DNA of 64,000 bases from Spinellus fusiger. Lineage: Eukaryota > Mucoromycota > Mucoromycetes > Mucorales > Phycomycetaceae. Position 1 is the stretch's first letter. Each line of letters starts with the position of its first letter. The translations under genes were made by a program, and so were the position numbers. The notes under the pieces were generated by a model. It searched no databases. It saw only the letters and a program-made list of their open reading frames with translations, and had not been told where the DNA came from. Location of the stretch: assembly GCA_025094145.1 (NCBI GenBank), contig JALLLS010000086.1, positions 81,259 to 145,258 of the forward strand, in the 5' to 3' direction. Of this stretch, positions 53,526-64,000 are shown piece by piece.

Positions 53526-55427
53526 ATGTCTTTCTCTCTTAATAAACAGCTATCACTGGCTGATTATACTACAAGGAGACTGGAGACAAGAGGTGAAATC
53601 CCTCCTCCGCTCTCGGGTGCTTCTATAACAATGGTAAAAGATCATATTTATGTCTTTGGAGGAAGAACAGCCTCTCGCTGCTCCATGACCAATGATTTGT
53701 ACAGTCTTGATTTATCCAGTTTAGAGTGGACACGGCACAAGAATTCATTAGACCTATCACCATCACCATCACCACCACCACCACCACCACGCTACTTTCA
53801 TTCAGCAAGCACTTACAATAACAGATATCTTGTAGTGTTTGGTGGTATAGGCTACAGATCTGCACCACAAATATTAAGTGACAGGCTGTGTACCCTCAAT
53901 GACATCCATATGTTTGATACTGAAACCTGCGCATGGGTTCTCCTCAATGAAGTCGAAACCTCTTCCTTACCCCTCCCTCGCTATGCACATCTGTCCATGT
54001 GTGAAAACAACATCCTCATTATCATAGGTGGACAAACCATTGAAAACCAGTACATTTATGATATCAATTTATTTGACCTCAGCACACACACATGGATTCA
54101 GAAAAACGCCCTCGACACATCCTATGGTACCTACCGTGCTGCTGCCCTTTGTCTGCCTGTAGAGGACATATCAATGCAAAAGAGTATCCTCTACCCCCCA
54201 GAAAAACGTCCAAAGAACAGCTCTCTCTTGTTGGATACAATACCACCCCTTCTGAAAGAAGAGAAAAATAAGCAATTGGCTGTATGTGTCTATTCCAACT
54301 ACAACTTTTCAAATATAACTCGAGATCTCCAGATCATATATCCTTTTCAGGGAGAGAGTCAAGCAAAATCCTACAACCGTTCTTCCCTAATGGGCCGACA
54401 GGAACTCCCGCCGGGACTACGGTTCCCAACAGGAAGAGTCATTGGACATCATTTTATACTCACAGGCACTTATTTGGCATCAACACATAATGCTTTTCAT
54501 ATTTGGGCATTAGATCTAGTGACGTTAGTATGGAAACAGATCGATGGAGGATCAGCACTTTCAATTGGCTCTTGGAATTACGGATTTTTAAGCGAAATGA
54601 AAAACAAAGTATTCGTGTTGGGACATCGAGATAAAAACTTGTTGGAAGACTATCAGGAACGGAGGGTAAACTACAACCATTTGGTGGTGGTGGATCTAGA
54701 ATCCTATGGCATCTATCTACCTCCACGGTTAAAACATTCAGTTGCAGTACATGATATTTACCTACAAGTACTGGCGGATGCTTCATTGGCCAATTTGGAT
54801 GTGGTAACTAAAGATGGCTGTTATATTCCTGCCAATTCAGCCATCTTGGCAAATCGGTGGCCATTGTGTGAGAAACTCGTAGTGCATCCAAGCTCAAGAA
54901 TCTCAAGAAGAACAATCATACAATTTCCAGAGAATTATGATGTTGCTATTGCATTTCTCCAATTCATCTACACAGGCCGTCTTTTGACAGTACAGCAGAA
55001 TCAACCCCATGTTCTTACTAAACTACTTTTACTGTCTGACATGCTCAATGTGCCTTGTCTCAAAGAAGTTGCTGTCTATTCACTCCATCAGAACCTTACC
55101 CTAACAACAGCACGAACAATCTATGAGACAGCTATTCTTACGTCTGAAATTGCTCTTCAAATAAGAGCACTACGAGTCATGATCAATGCTAAGAAAGTAC
55201 TTCATCAAACACAACATCATACCAATGCAATGCTAGATTCTGAACACATGTCCTCACAATCTTCCTGTAGCGACTCTTTTTCATTGACACTGTCTCTTAG
55301 TAAATATTCTGAATATAGTGCACTGCAATCACCTTCACCTTTTACCAATTTCTCTTCCAGGGATTCTATATCTGCCTCGTTACCTTCGTCACCATGTACA
55401 TACACAATGCATCCTACACCACATTAA
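53526..55427 (+). CDS. Kelch-repeat BTB-domain protein
   Basis: A single exon of 633 codons. N-terminal kelch repeats: SGASITMVKDHIYVFGGRTA, YFHSASTYNNRYLVVFGGIG, YAHLSMCENNILIIIGGQTI, FPTGRVIGHHFILTGTYLAS and SWNYGFLSEMKNKVFVLGHR. Between the first two is a Ser-Pro/poly-Pro stretch (SPSPSPPPPPP) encoded by CCA/CAC repeats at about 53755-53790. A BTB/POZ domain follows from about residue 410 (HDIYLQVLADASLANLDVVT, FPENYDVAIAFLQFIYTGRL), then a BACK-like helical segment and a Ser-rich tail. Such proteins act as cell-polarity factors or as substrate adaptors for Cul3 ligases; which applies here is not known. Confidence 0.85.
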   Translation: MSFSLNKQLSLADYTTRRLETRGEIPPPLSGASITMVKDHIYVFGGRTASRCSMTNDLYSLDLSSLEWTRHKNSLDLSPSPSPPPPPPRYFHSASTYNNRYLVVFGGIGYRSAPQILSDRLCTLNDIHMFDTETCAWVLLNEVETSSLPLPRYAHLSMCENNILIIIGGQTIENQYIYDINLFDLSTHTWIQKNALDTSYGTYRAAALCLPVEDISMQKSILYPPEKRPKNSSLLLDTIPPLLKEEKNKQLAVCVYSNYNFSNITRDLQIIYPFQGESQAKSYNRSSLMGRQELPPGLRFPTGRVIGHHFILTGTYLASTHNAFHIWALDLVTLVWKQIDGGSALSIGSWNYGFLSEMKNKVFVLGHRDKNLLEDYQERRVNYNHLVVVDLESYGIYLPPRLKHSVAVHDIYLQVLADASLANLDVVTKDGCYIPANSAILANRWPLCEKLVVHPSSRISRRTIIQFPENYDVAIAFLQFIYTGRLLTVQQNQPHVLTKLLLLSDMLNVPCLKEVAVYSLHQNLTLTTARTIYETAILTSEIALQIRALRVMINAKKVLHQTQHHTNAMLDSEHMSSQSSCSDSFSLTLSLSKYSEYSALQSPSPFTNFSSRDSISASLPSSPCTYTMHPTPH

Positions 55428-58400
55428 AAGAAGAAAAAACATTCATCTGATTCATTCAAGAAAGATGTCTACAGCAGCATGAAAAAGAGGGTCCATCCTG
55501 TTTTATAGCATTCAACAGCTATCCTATCCTATTTTATTTCTTTGTTTTTTCTTCCTTTTTTTTTTTTATAAAAAAAAAACTTTTACCTGTCTTTTTATTC
55601 AATTATAGAGTTCTTAGCTGTAGCTTCTTTTCTTTTTCTTTATAAATATAACCCTTTTTTGTTTATACATCTTATTATTACAATGTTCATAGTGAATGGA
55701 AATAATAAATATATTTATATAGATATAAAGAGGGCATTCTCTCATACTATGTTTTTTTTTTCTTCTCTTTTATAGCAGAGCCTATGCCTGCTTGTTTGTT
55801 TGTTTGCCTGACTCTTGTCAGTATTTGTAAGAGCAAATACAAGAAGAAAAAAGGGTAAAATTTTCTTCTTCTGTGGACTTACTATTCCATAAAAGGGTAA
55901 AAAAGATACGAATGTAACATAAATTGTTAGTTCTTGTAGAAGAAAATTGATTTTTAGATATAAAAAAAAACAGAGGGGGCAGAAATATGAATGCATAAAC
56001 TCTTTTACTATAAGTTTTAGCATTAAATGAAGAGGCTGTTTTTTTTTTAAAAAATAATAATAATAATACTAGTGGCATTAGAGTTGTAGGTAAACTGATG
56101 CTTATCAATATTTATTTCCTCATGGTAATAGTGGATATATTTACAATGATAAGAGTGTTTTGTATGCATATATCTATAATTATACCTTTAATTGAAGAGG
56201 ATGCAGAACATCAGGCTTATTTCAGTGTCATTCATGGCGTATTTTTAATATGAAATTAAACAAAGAATCGGCTATTATGGCTAAACATTCAGAAATAAAA
56301 AAAAAAGTAGTTGAACCCTTCATTAGTTTAACCAACAGTGAATTGAACCTTGTTCAGATCTAAAATAAAATAAAAAACTAGATACTTTCAATAGAACAAT
56401 AACTTATTTCATATATTGATTATGTAAATGAAACTCCAGAATCTGGCACACACCTTTCTCTCTCTTTAGGATATAAACTTTTCTGCCAATCAATTAGGTA
56501 ATTGTCTATTTTTTTTATGGATGATATGATGATAGGCAAGAATGACTATTTGTTGGCTCGAAATGTAATGAGACGTTGATTAATATATATCGACATAGCT
56601 AGATACATAGGAAAAGCATTCCACTGTAAATATTGTGTGTATATGCCATAGGATAGAACTATCAAATAAAACAATCATCTTCCTGGTATCTTCTGAATCG
56701 TATTGTGGAGGCTAGGTTCGCTCTAAATATTGAAACGGACAGTGCTTCTTATTTTTCTTATTTTCATTATTACCACTATCTCCTTTTTATTCTCTGTAAC
56801 ACTGTAGGTTACATACCCTTTTTGGTCTTCTGTCGCTATTGTTGGTGAACACTCTTTTGTCTCCAGTATTACTCTTTCTAAATTAGCAGAAAGACTACTC
56901 CGTTAAGTACATCATCCAATTCCCTCTTTTGTGTGTGATCTTTGTGTTAGTAGCGGCTCTCTCTCTCTCGAGTTCTACACGCCTCTTAGATCAACCACTG
57001 CCTTTAATTATAATGATATTAGCAGCATCCGCTCAAAATTCACTGCTATTAACCATTATTGTTTATATTTCTATATGTGAATTTATAAATGTATTTATAT
57101 TCATACAATTTAGGCTAAAAGGTAATACAAAAATACCTGCTTGATTCTAGACATATTGTTAATAGATGCAATGAATATACTATGCTTCCCCTTAGTAAGT
57201 GTTCAATTTCTCTTACTGTAAACATTAAATTCGAATAAAAGATACCTTTTCTAATTCTACTAGAAATAAACTATAAATAGCAAGAAAAGAAAAGAAAACA
57301 AGACTGTTTGTTTCCAACAAGTATGAAGAATAAGTAAGTCTTTACACTTGCAAATCTAGAGATATTGAGGTCAAGTCAACTATGTGTAACTAGCATTTGA
57401 TGGGATGTTCTTTTTTTAGTACCTCAGATTTTCGGGAGAGCAGTTAAAATATGCTATCTGCTATTGAATCCATTTATCCCATGTTGTGGATTATAGAATA
57501 CATGAAGAAAAGATCGAGGCCCTGACTTTTTCATTGATAGCCATCTATGCTAATATAAATACATATCAAGATAAGCTGTACTATTTAAGTCTTCTATTTT
57601 TGTTTATTTGTTATCTTTGCATATCATATTTATGCTTTGCTACTTAACAATTTCACGAAGTATATTTATTCAGCAGCAAAAGCCTTTATTCATGGATAGT
57701 GATGATTGTCTACTTAATTAATATTCAATAGAAGCTGAATAAAATATTAATCAGAATAGTTTTATAAGATGTAGCAACTGTATCTGATCCTATGTGATTT
57801 TACATTTATGTTTTCCTCTTTATAGACAAAATTATGTTGAATGAACAATTCAGTAGATATTATAACATCTGTGTGTATATTTATCGAGTCTTCTTGAACA
57901 AAAGCATCTTCAAAAGATTCTATACTATCTCATATTTAGTACATAAATCCTTGAATATTAATTGTCTTTTGTTCAAAATATTCCTCTATTGTAATACTAT
58001 AATGGCCGTCAATGTCAAAGCCATATGAATTTTTTAGATCACTAAAATAAAATCAATAGGAATCCGTAGTATATATCTAAAAAGCATTGTTAAATTTTTT
58101 CTAAAAATATATAGATCAAATACAATAAAATAATAGTCTCTACAGTTAGGTACACAGTTTTGGTTTTTACGGATACAACGAAATGAGTAACTTTAATTTT
58201 TAAGTCATAAATTGATTGAGAAGAACTATAAAGACTGTTTAAAGTGTCAATTTTCAATATTTCTTATATCAAGCATAATGTTTACTGATTAATAGTAGTT
58301 AATTAGTATTGATGAGTAAACAGGCAGAAGAACAAGTGTTTTTTTTTCTGTTAGTATTTTTTCAATCTTTATGCAAACTATAAAAAAAACAGCTAAAATT

Positions 58401-59844
58401 TATATATTATTTACCAGTAAAATTTACAGCATGCAATCATTAATCAATTAAACGCCTTTTATTTAAACTTTGCAGAAAAGTTAGATTAGTACTGATGTCG
58501 TCAATGGCTTGTTAGTCCAAATGAAATCCGGTCAGTTAACAGGTAGTTAAACTCTAGTGTTTATTATTTCATAACATTGTGTCTTTTATAATTTTCTACT
58601 ACTAGTATTTAGCTTCAGGGGTATGTTATTGAATACTACAAACTATCATCATCCCTTAGTATTCAATGGCATCCCCTTCTCAGTTTAGTAGTAGGAGTTG
58701 GTATTTCCAAAAAGGGTTGTGGTTCCAATTATAGAAAGTGTCGTAAAGACACTGAAAATAAAAAGTAGTTCTCACAATCTGAGTTGACTTACTTCATGTC
58801 ATATTCCCAGATAATGTCATGTGTGCTTTACTGAAGAAACAAAATTGTTGGTTATTTATTTTAGTTAAAAAGTATCAGTATGCTCTTACTTTATTTCTTT
58901 TTTTGACTAAGATTTTTTTGTGCATTTAATAAATTTGTTAGGATTATGATTGATTGATATTGAAACCAGTGCTGTGATCACATAAATGTCTTTCGTAAAG
59001 AAAAAGAAAATTACTGTAATCACTAAAATACCTAATCTCACAAATTCTCGCTGTATACAGACTTTTTACTTATTATACCACATAATAGTATCTGATATAG
59101 ATATTCAATTCTCTAGAGAAAAAGGAGTGAAGAGGCCATAATAATATAATAAATAGATATTCAGTGGGGTCATTTTCAAACAAAAGCTACTCAGTGTAAA
59201 ATGTTAAAAAGAACCTTTAAAGTACTAGACTTACTAGACATTACAATGTCTTTTGCATGACAGAATCCAATAAGATACACTTCATTATTATTTTAGATAG
59301 TTTACCTATATCATGAGTTTTCTTCAGTTAGTCAGTCCAGGCTCCAGTGATCACTGGGGAAGGAGAAAGGTGAGGAGGAACCAGAAGGCTTGGACCTTTA
59401 ATTGGTTCTAGGTGTATCATTTGTGCCATTCTTTTGTTATATCTACAAGAGTACTTTGGGTACGTGCTATTTTCCCTTTAAGATAACAGACTATGTCTAA
59501 AGTTCAATGAAGCAGCTAGATCATGATTCCAAAGCTTCAATGTCTTGTCTTTCATACGATTTTGGTTTGAACACCTATATTTTATCCGAATTGAAAAAGT
59601 ATAGACTGTGAAATGACAGGACTTTATCCAAGAATATATTGCTTTTTTGGTGGAATATACAACTCTTTATATACTAATCAATTGCCATAGTTACCATTAT
59701 GTGCTTCTTTTAGTTGATTCTACACATATGACCCTAATTACTTATCAGTATTGATGCAATTGATTAGTGCTACTTGTATTAGGCATGTCTCTGTATTGAC
59801 TCTGGATAAAGCAACCTATTTGAAGGGAGAATAATGAGTGTATA
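55428..59844. other. 4.4-kb gene-poor AT-rich interval
   Basis: No confident gene. It contains a T13/A9 inverted homopolymer pair at about 55555-55580, many short AT tracts, a weak hydrophobic frame (56929-57144) and repeat R1 copy 2. The interval leads into the transposon cluster at the right edge. Confidence 0.6.
59232..59410 (+). repeat. Dispersed repeat R1, copy 2
   Basis: Matches 1951-2130. It includes a perfect 14-bp palindrome, CCAGTGATCACTGG, at about 59343-59356, which is one base off in copy 1. No coding capacity. Confidence 0.7.
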
Positions 59845-61190
59845 CAGTCACGCACCATTGAATTTAATACTTGCCTAAATTTTAATAAAAAAAAAACTTT
59901 TTTTTTGCATAAAACTCTTCTTCTTTACAAATCTTATTAAACCAGCACAACATATAAAATAGATAGTCAGAAACTCACACTCGTGGAGAATATGATAAGG
60001 CAAAAGATAGAAGATGATGGTGCATTTATTACCAGCTTAAGGCTGGATTAAAATTGACTATCATCTCAAACGTAGTTGAGATGAAAAAGCCCAGATCAAA
60101 ATAGTATCAGAAACATCAAAGAACGTGGGTCACCATTGCATTTAAAGAGTCACGGAATATATATAAAGCCAGTGAGAGGGACCTCAGACACCTGGAAAAA
60201 GTCATTAGAAAGCACCCATTTGCCTCATATAATCAGCTGAAATTAGGAATATTGAAGTTTGAGGTTGATGTATGTAGAAACACCATTATCAGCCACTACA
60301 ATCAGTTAGGGGTTGTATCTTTTTCTCCAGCTCACAAGCCAACCTAAATTGAAATAACACAAAGAAAAGTGACTTGGCTGGGCTAAAGAACATGTCACTT
60401 AGACGAACGACCCGTGGAAAGGTGTCGTCTAGTCTGATGAGTCCAGGTACACTGTGAAAGGGAACGATGGAGGTGCCCGTGTAATCAGAAATGTTGGAGA
60501 AAGGTATGATCCTAATCCTATTCTTCCAACAATGAAGTTTGGTGGCGGAGGGGTCATGCTTTGGAGCTGTTTTTGGGCGGGCGGATTTGGCCCATTAGTC
60601 TTTGTTGATGGCACTGTAAACCAAGACGAATATATCAAAATTATGGCTGGTGAGTTTGATCTTTGGTTCATGGAATTATATTAGAAAGAGGACAATGAGG
60701 CTCTGTTACAATAAAAGAGTGCTAGTTGTCATACTGGGGCCTATGCCAGATGGTGGAAAGAGACACATCAAATTAGGGGCTTTGAGTACTGGCCCGCACA
60801 AAGTCCTGACTTAAGCCCAATTGAACACGTCTGGTGGGTCTTGGAAAAACGAATTGAGGAAAGAAGGGTATCTATTACCAATATTGAAAGTTTGAAGGCT
60901 CTACTTGCAGAGGAGTGGGAGAGGGTTAGTGTTGAACTTGCACAACGATTAGTTCTGAGTATGACAGATAGATGCCAGGCTGTAATTGATGCCAGAAGAG
61001 GCCATACAAAATATTAACTATATTATTATTATTATTATATTTTCAATAAATAAATATGTTGAGCCTTAGTATAATCAAGTTTGAAGCTTCTAGATCAAAT
61101 GTGGAGTGTTTTATCTAATGTTGAACATATCCTAAATATTTCGTCCTGAAATTGATTTTCAAAAGTATTAAATTCAATTGGGTGTGGCTG
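59845..61190 (+). mobile_element. Tc1-like transposon, family T1, full length but degenerate
   Basis: TIRs of about 28 bp: CAGTCACGCACCATTGAATT at 59845 matches the complement of 61163-61190 with a few differences. TA flanks both sides (59843-59844, 61191-61192), and the length is 1346 bp. The transposase is readable in pieces: HLEKVIRKHPFASYNQLKLG, then GGARVIRNVGERYDPNPILP and FWAGGFGPLVFVDGTVNQDE (60454-60684), then SPDLSPIEHVWWVLEKRIEE (about 60800-60860). Multiple stops and frameshifts make it a fossil. The copies at 1-1046 and 2696-3240 belong to the same family. Confidence 0.88.
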
Positions 61191-61508
61191 TATACTATTC
61201 ACTCTTCAATCTGCTTACATTTTTCACAATTACTATAAATTTCACCATATAAATCAACAATCTTAGGTCGAAAGGACAGTGCACTACTAAATACAGAAAT
61301 GCAAATAAAAGCTGACTAAGGCTTTCTCAATACCTGCATAGTAAAGTGACCCTTAAAAAGTAACTGGTCATTTTCAAATTCAAATTCAAATTTCATCTTT
61401 ATATACACTCCCACGTAATAAGTGACTGGAAAAAATATTAATTTCCTTTTTTTATTCTTCAAAAATAAAATAGACCTCTTTTCTTTTCTTTTATAACTTA
61501 TTCAAAAA
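61191..61508. other. Spacer, probably containing the 5' end of the next transposon
   Basis: No gene. It has an AAATTCAAATTC repeat at about 61375-61396. The 5' terminal repeat of the following Tc1-like element should be here but was not identified with confidence. Confidence 0.5.
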
Positions 61509-62337
61509 ATGTCTTCAATCAATGAAAATCAGCCAACTCTTAGCCAAGAACATGAAGATACTTCTATTAAAAGAAGGGAGCATGATATGTTTATTAGAGG
61601 TCAAATCATTGGACAATGAAAAAGATATGCTACTTATCAAGAGATTTCTGACGATCTTGACATCCCAGTGAGCACAGTGGGCAGGATTATCCAATTGTAT
61701 AAGAACGAAGGCATAAATCGACCTAAAGTGCGTACAGGAAGACCTGAAAAGGTTTCATCTACTTCAAAACTGGCAATTGTTTTATCTATTCGCAGAAACC
61801 CTATGAAAACAATTGCATATCATTTGAAGAATATCAATGATGCAGGCGTGGATATTTGCCGTAGCACATTTGTAAAATACATGAATGAACTCGGGTTTTT
61901 TCATGCTCACCATCAAGGAAACCTGGTATGACACTTACTCATAAGCAAAGGCGATTGGAATGGTGTAGAAACAAGGTTGATTGGCCAGTAGATAGGTGGA
62001 GTAACGTCGTTTGGTCTGATGAGTCTCGTTTCACAGTTGTGGGCAACGATAAAGAAACTAAAGTGATCAGAAAAATGGGTGAGAGGTATGAGGAGCGTCA
62101 TATGCAAAGGACATACAAGTATGGCAAAGGTTCAGTCATGGTTTGGGGTTGCTTTTGGCGTGGAGGTGTAGGACCTCTTGTACTCTTGGAGGGGTCAGTT
62201 GATCAAGACAAGTATGTCAATGTACTTGCCAAATACTTTCTTCCCTGGTTCCAGGAATTGCAAAAGAACCTCAATGAGACCATGTTCTTCCAAGAAGACG
62301 GTGCTCCTTGCCATACTGGAGGATATAGCAGATGGTA
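61509..62337 (+). pseudogene. Tc1-like transposase (family T3), cut off by a LINE insertion
   Basis: It starts MSSINENQPTLSQEHEDTSI and has a TGA at about 61617. It continues with the HTH (DDLDIPVSTVGRIIQLYKNE, then GRPEKVSSTSKLAIVLSIRR), a one-base frameshift at about 61925, and RWSNVVWSDESRFTVVGNDK (first Asp), VWGCFWRGGVGPLVLLEGSV, and FFQEDGAPCHTGGYS (second Asp). The third catalytic residue and the 3' end are absent because LINE sequence begins at about 62338. This family differs from T1 and T2 in sequence. Confidence 0.85.
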
Positions 62338-64000
62338 CAGTTCAAAGTATTTTTTATTTGTGGGTGTTGATTGCTATTCGCGCATTGGGCATGTTAGTCA
62401 CCCTATGAGAACTTTTGAAAAAATAGAATAAACATTAAAACACTTCAAATACGAAAGTGAAAAAAAGAATGCAAATGAATGGGAAACAGAAGGACCGAGA
62501 AATACAAAACCTCAGATGAGGGAAAAATGATGAAAAATGAGAAATGATGGTAAAATGAGAATTATGAATAGACATCCAAAAGGCCATAAAGTCAGCAAAG
62601 AAACCAGGACACCAAAAAGATAACCGTCATCCTGTGGCGATTCGAAATCCAACGAGGGATACTTAGAGCAACTCGGACAATCCTGAAAATATATGCAGCA
62701 ACTACACTAGCAGCTTCTGGCTTTGCTAAATGGGTTAAGAATGGGTGGTAGAGGAGAGATCGGAGGAGAAGTGAGGATACAGCGTCTGTTGCTGCAGGAG
62801 TCTTTGCACTCTATAGCGGCATTGGCGTTCCCGCTCAACACACCCATCAGCAGCCTCAATGAGCAAGCTACCAGCTGATAGCTCTACCTTAAAGTCTCGA
62901 GTAGACGTGGCTCAATCAATGGCTTGCAGCAGTATTAACAAACTGGGCCAAAGATCTCGCCATTTAACAAAAGACTTAACCGTGCGTGGCAGAAGATTTA
63001 GACAACAGTCAATTGGATGAACGTCTTGTGGTGGTGCAGGAACTAAGAAGAACAAGAACGTGGAGCGTTCATGGTCAACGAATGTGCAAGTGAGAAAGTG
63101 GTCCCGATTGGCAGATGGGTGGCCACATTGGCAAGGAACTGAAGGTGTTGGTGGTAACCAAGCAATCCTCCATTTTAGTAGACAATGTCTTTCTTTGTGC
63201 GTGCACGGTAGTAGAAGAATTGGATCCCAAACAGGTCTACATAGTCCACGGGCTACCATCACCAGCGGATTCTTGCCACGTACTAGACTAGTAATTTCAC
63301 TTTGAAGACGTTCAAGATAAGCTACTTTTAATGGATATTTAGGAGGGTTGTGAGCCCGTCCTATTCTTTGAGCATTTTGCCAGAGTACATTGCCACGTAG
63401 CTTAATCCATCTGGCTTTACTCTGGGGTGCTTCAAGCTGCGGGACAAGGCACCAGAGGAGGGTGTCTTCAGGAAGGGTAGCTGCGCACTCAACAAATTTG
63501 GCTTGCAGATAAAGAAAACGAGAGTATATGCTAGGGAGGGCAGCTAATTGGGCAACCTGGATCGTTCCAAACCTAGCAGTAGCAGATCTAGCAAGACAAA
63601 GTCTCAGACAAGCAGACTGACAGATTTGTAGCAGGCGGATGCCTAGTCTATTGACATTACAAATAGCCAACCCATACTCAAGAATAGGCCAAACAAAAAC
63701 AGTATACGCTCTTAGGGCTGCTGTAATCCCAAAGCCATACATGTTTACACCCATTCCTCTCAGCTTTTGCATTACTGCAATTGCCTTGACTTGTGAGTGT
63801 GAGAAAAGTGCGTCTTGGTTAATACCTTGATGTGAAAAGGGGATACCAAGGTACTTGAAAGTATCACAGGTTGGAAGCTCGTTGCCATAGAGGTAAAACG
63901 GCACATTGGCTGGGGCATTGAGTACTTCACATTTGGAGGGACTCTATTTGTAACCAAGGAGGGTCGAGTGAATTTCGGCAAGTGCCAGCATTCGATGTAT
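62338..64000 (-). mobile_element. LINE (non-LTR retrotransposon), 3' part, runs off the window
   Basis: A minus-strand element. The 3' end is an A-rich tail next to 62338 (T-rich on the plus strand, 62347-62360), with a roughly 565-bp 3' UTR (62345-62911) shared with the truncated copy at 15846-16361. The coding part continues to the right edge. It has inserted into the family T3 Tc1-like element. Confidence 0.85.
62912..64000 (-). pseudogene. LINE reverse-transcriptase ORF, C-terminal part, one in-frame stop
   Basis: The frame reads in from the right edge (MLALAEIHSTLLGYK), meets a TAG at about 63952-63954, then SPSKCEVLNAPANVPFYLYG, TCDTFKYLGIPFSHQGINQD (the end of the RT domain and thumb region, as in Tad/Deceiver-type elements), WPILEYGLAICNVNRLGIRL, and a C-terminal zinc knuckle CQCGHPSANRDHFLTC (C-x-C-x8-H-x4-C). 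TGA at 62912-62914. The RT catalytic core lies outside the window. One stop in an otherwise open frame of about 330 codons suggests a young but probably inactive copy. Confidence 0.82.

Noticed and set aside
56929..57144. Hydrophobic frame (LLDQPLPLIIMILAASAQNS) vaguely like a membrane-transporter segment
   Set aside because: Isolated, with no flanking exons with matching motifs in AT-rich DNA; chance is as likely.

Overview
The window is nuclear DNA from a fungus, most likely an early-diverging (Mucoromycota-type) species. That placement is inferred from gene content, short GT-AG introns (mostly about 35-90 bp) and the mobile-element load; no rRNA or marker gene settles it. Single-copy housekeeping genes form two dense blocks (about 3.9-32.7 kb and 42.4-55.4 kb), often divergent or tail to tail with only a few to a few hundred bases between them. 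AT-rich, gene-poor, transposon-filled DNA lies at both edges and at 32.7-42.4 kb. I saw no rRNA, tRNA or CRISPR array.

Left block: Tc1 relics (1-3.2 kb); a beta-trefoil plus CipC-like protein; a GRIP golgin; an ankyrin protein; a Cdk5/Pho85-type kinase; L-2-hydroxyglutarate dehydrogenase; a nucleotidyltransferase; profilin; a gene-poor gap with a truncated LINE tail; an F-BAR/RhoGAP protein; proteasome receptor Rpn13; a UAA-type nucleotide-sugar transporter; the PP2A leucine carboxyl methyltransferase; the CAAX protease Rce1; an unidentified conserved-looking protein; and mitoribosomal protein mL58. Middle: an ACR3 arsenite exporter directly followed by a tiny secreted six-cysteine defensin-like peptide, then a pogo/IS630-like element and a Tc1 element with perfect 27-bp terminal inverted repeats. 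Right block: a DHA1-type MFS transporter, a Ran1/Ksp1-type kinase, the SNARE Ykt6, a PCID2/Thp1-like PCI protein, the mRNA 3'-end factor Clp1, a Ski8-like WD40 protein and a kelch-BTB protein. The right edge is AT-rich DNA, two more Tc1-like relics and a LINE that has inserted into one of them.

The most unusual system is a pair of related elements carrying remnants of a Fanzor/TnpB-like RNA-guided nuclease gene. Element A (21719-25601) has terminal inverted repeats of about 300 bp and sits in the bidirectional promoter between RPN13 and the sugar transporter. Element B (28767-29777) is a deletion derivative in the next bidirectional promoter, between the methyltransferase and RCE1. Both share an apparently identical 3' half, including the same frameshift and a roughly 215-base noncoding tail running to the element end, which is the expected place for a guide-scaffold RNA. 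Neither copy can encode an intact nuclease. A functional source copy elsewhere in the genome is an inference.

Gene structures were read by eye from splice signals and protein similarity, so exon limits are approximate except where given explicitly.
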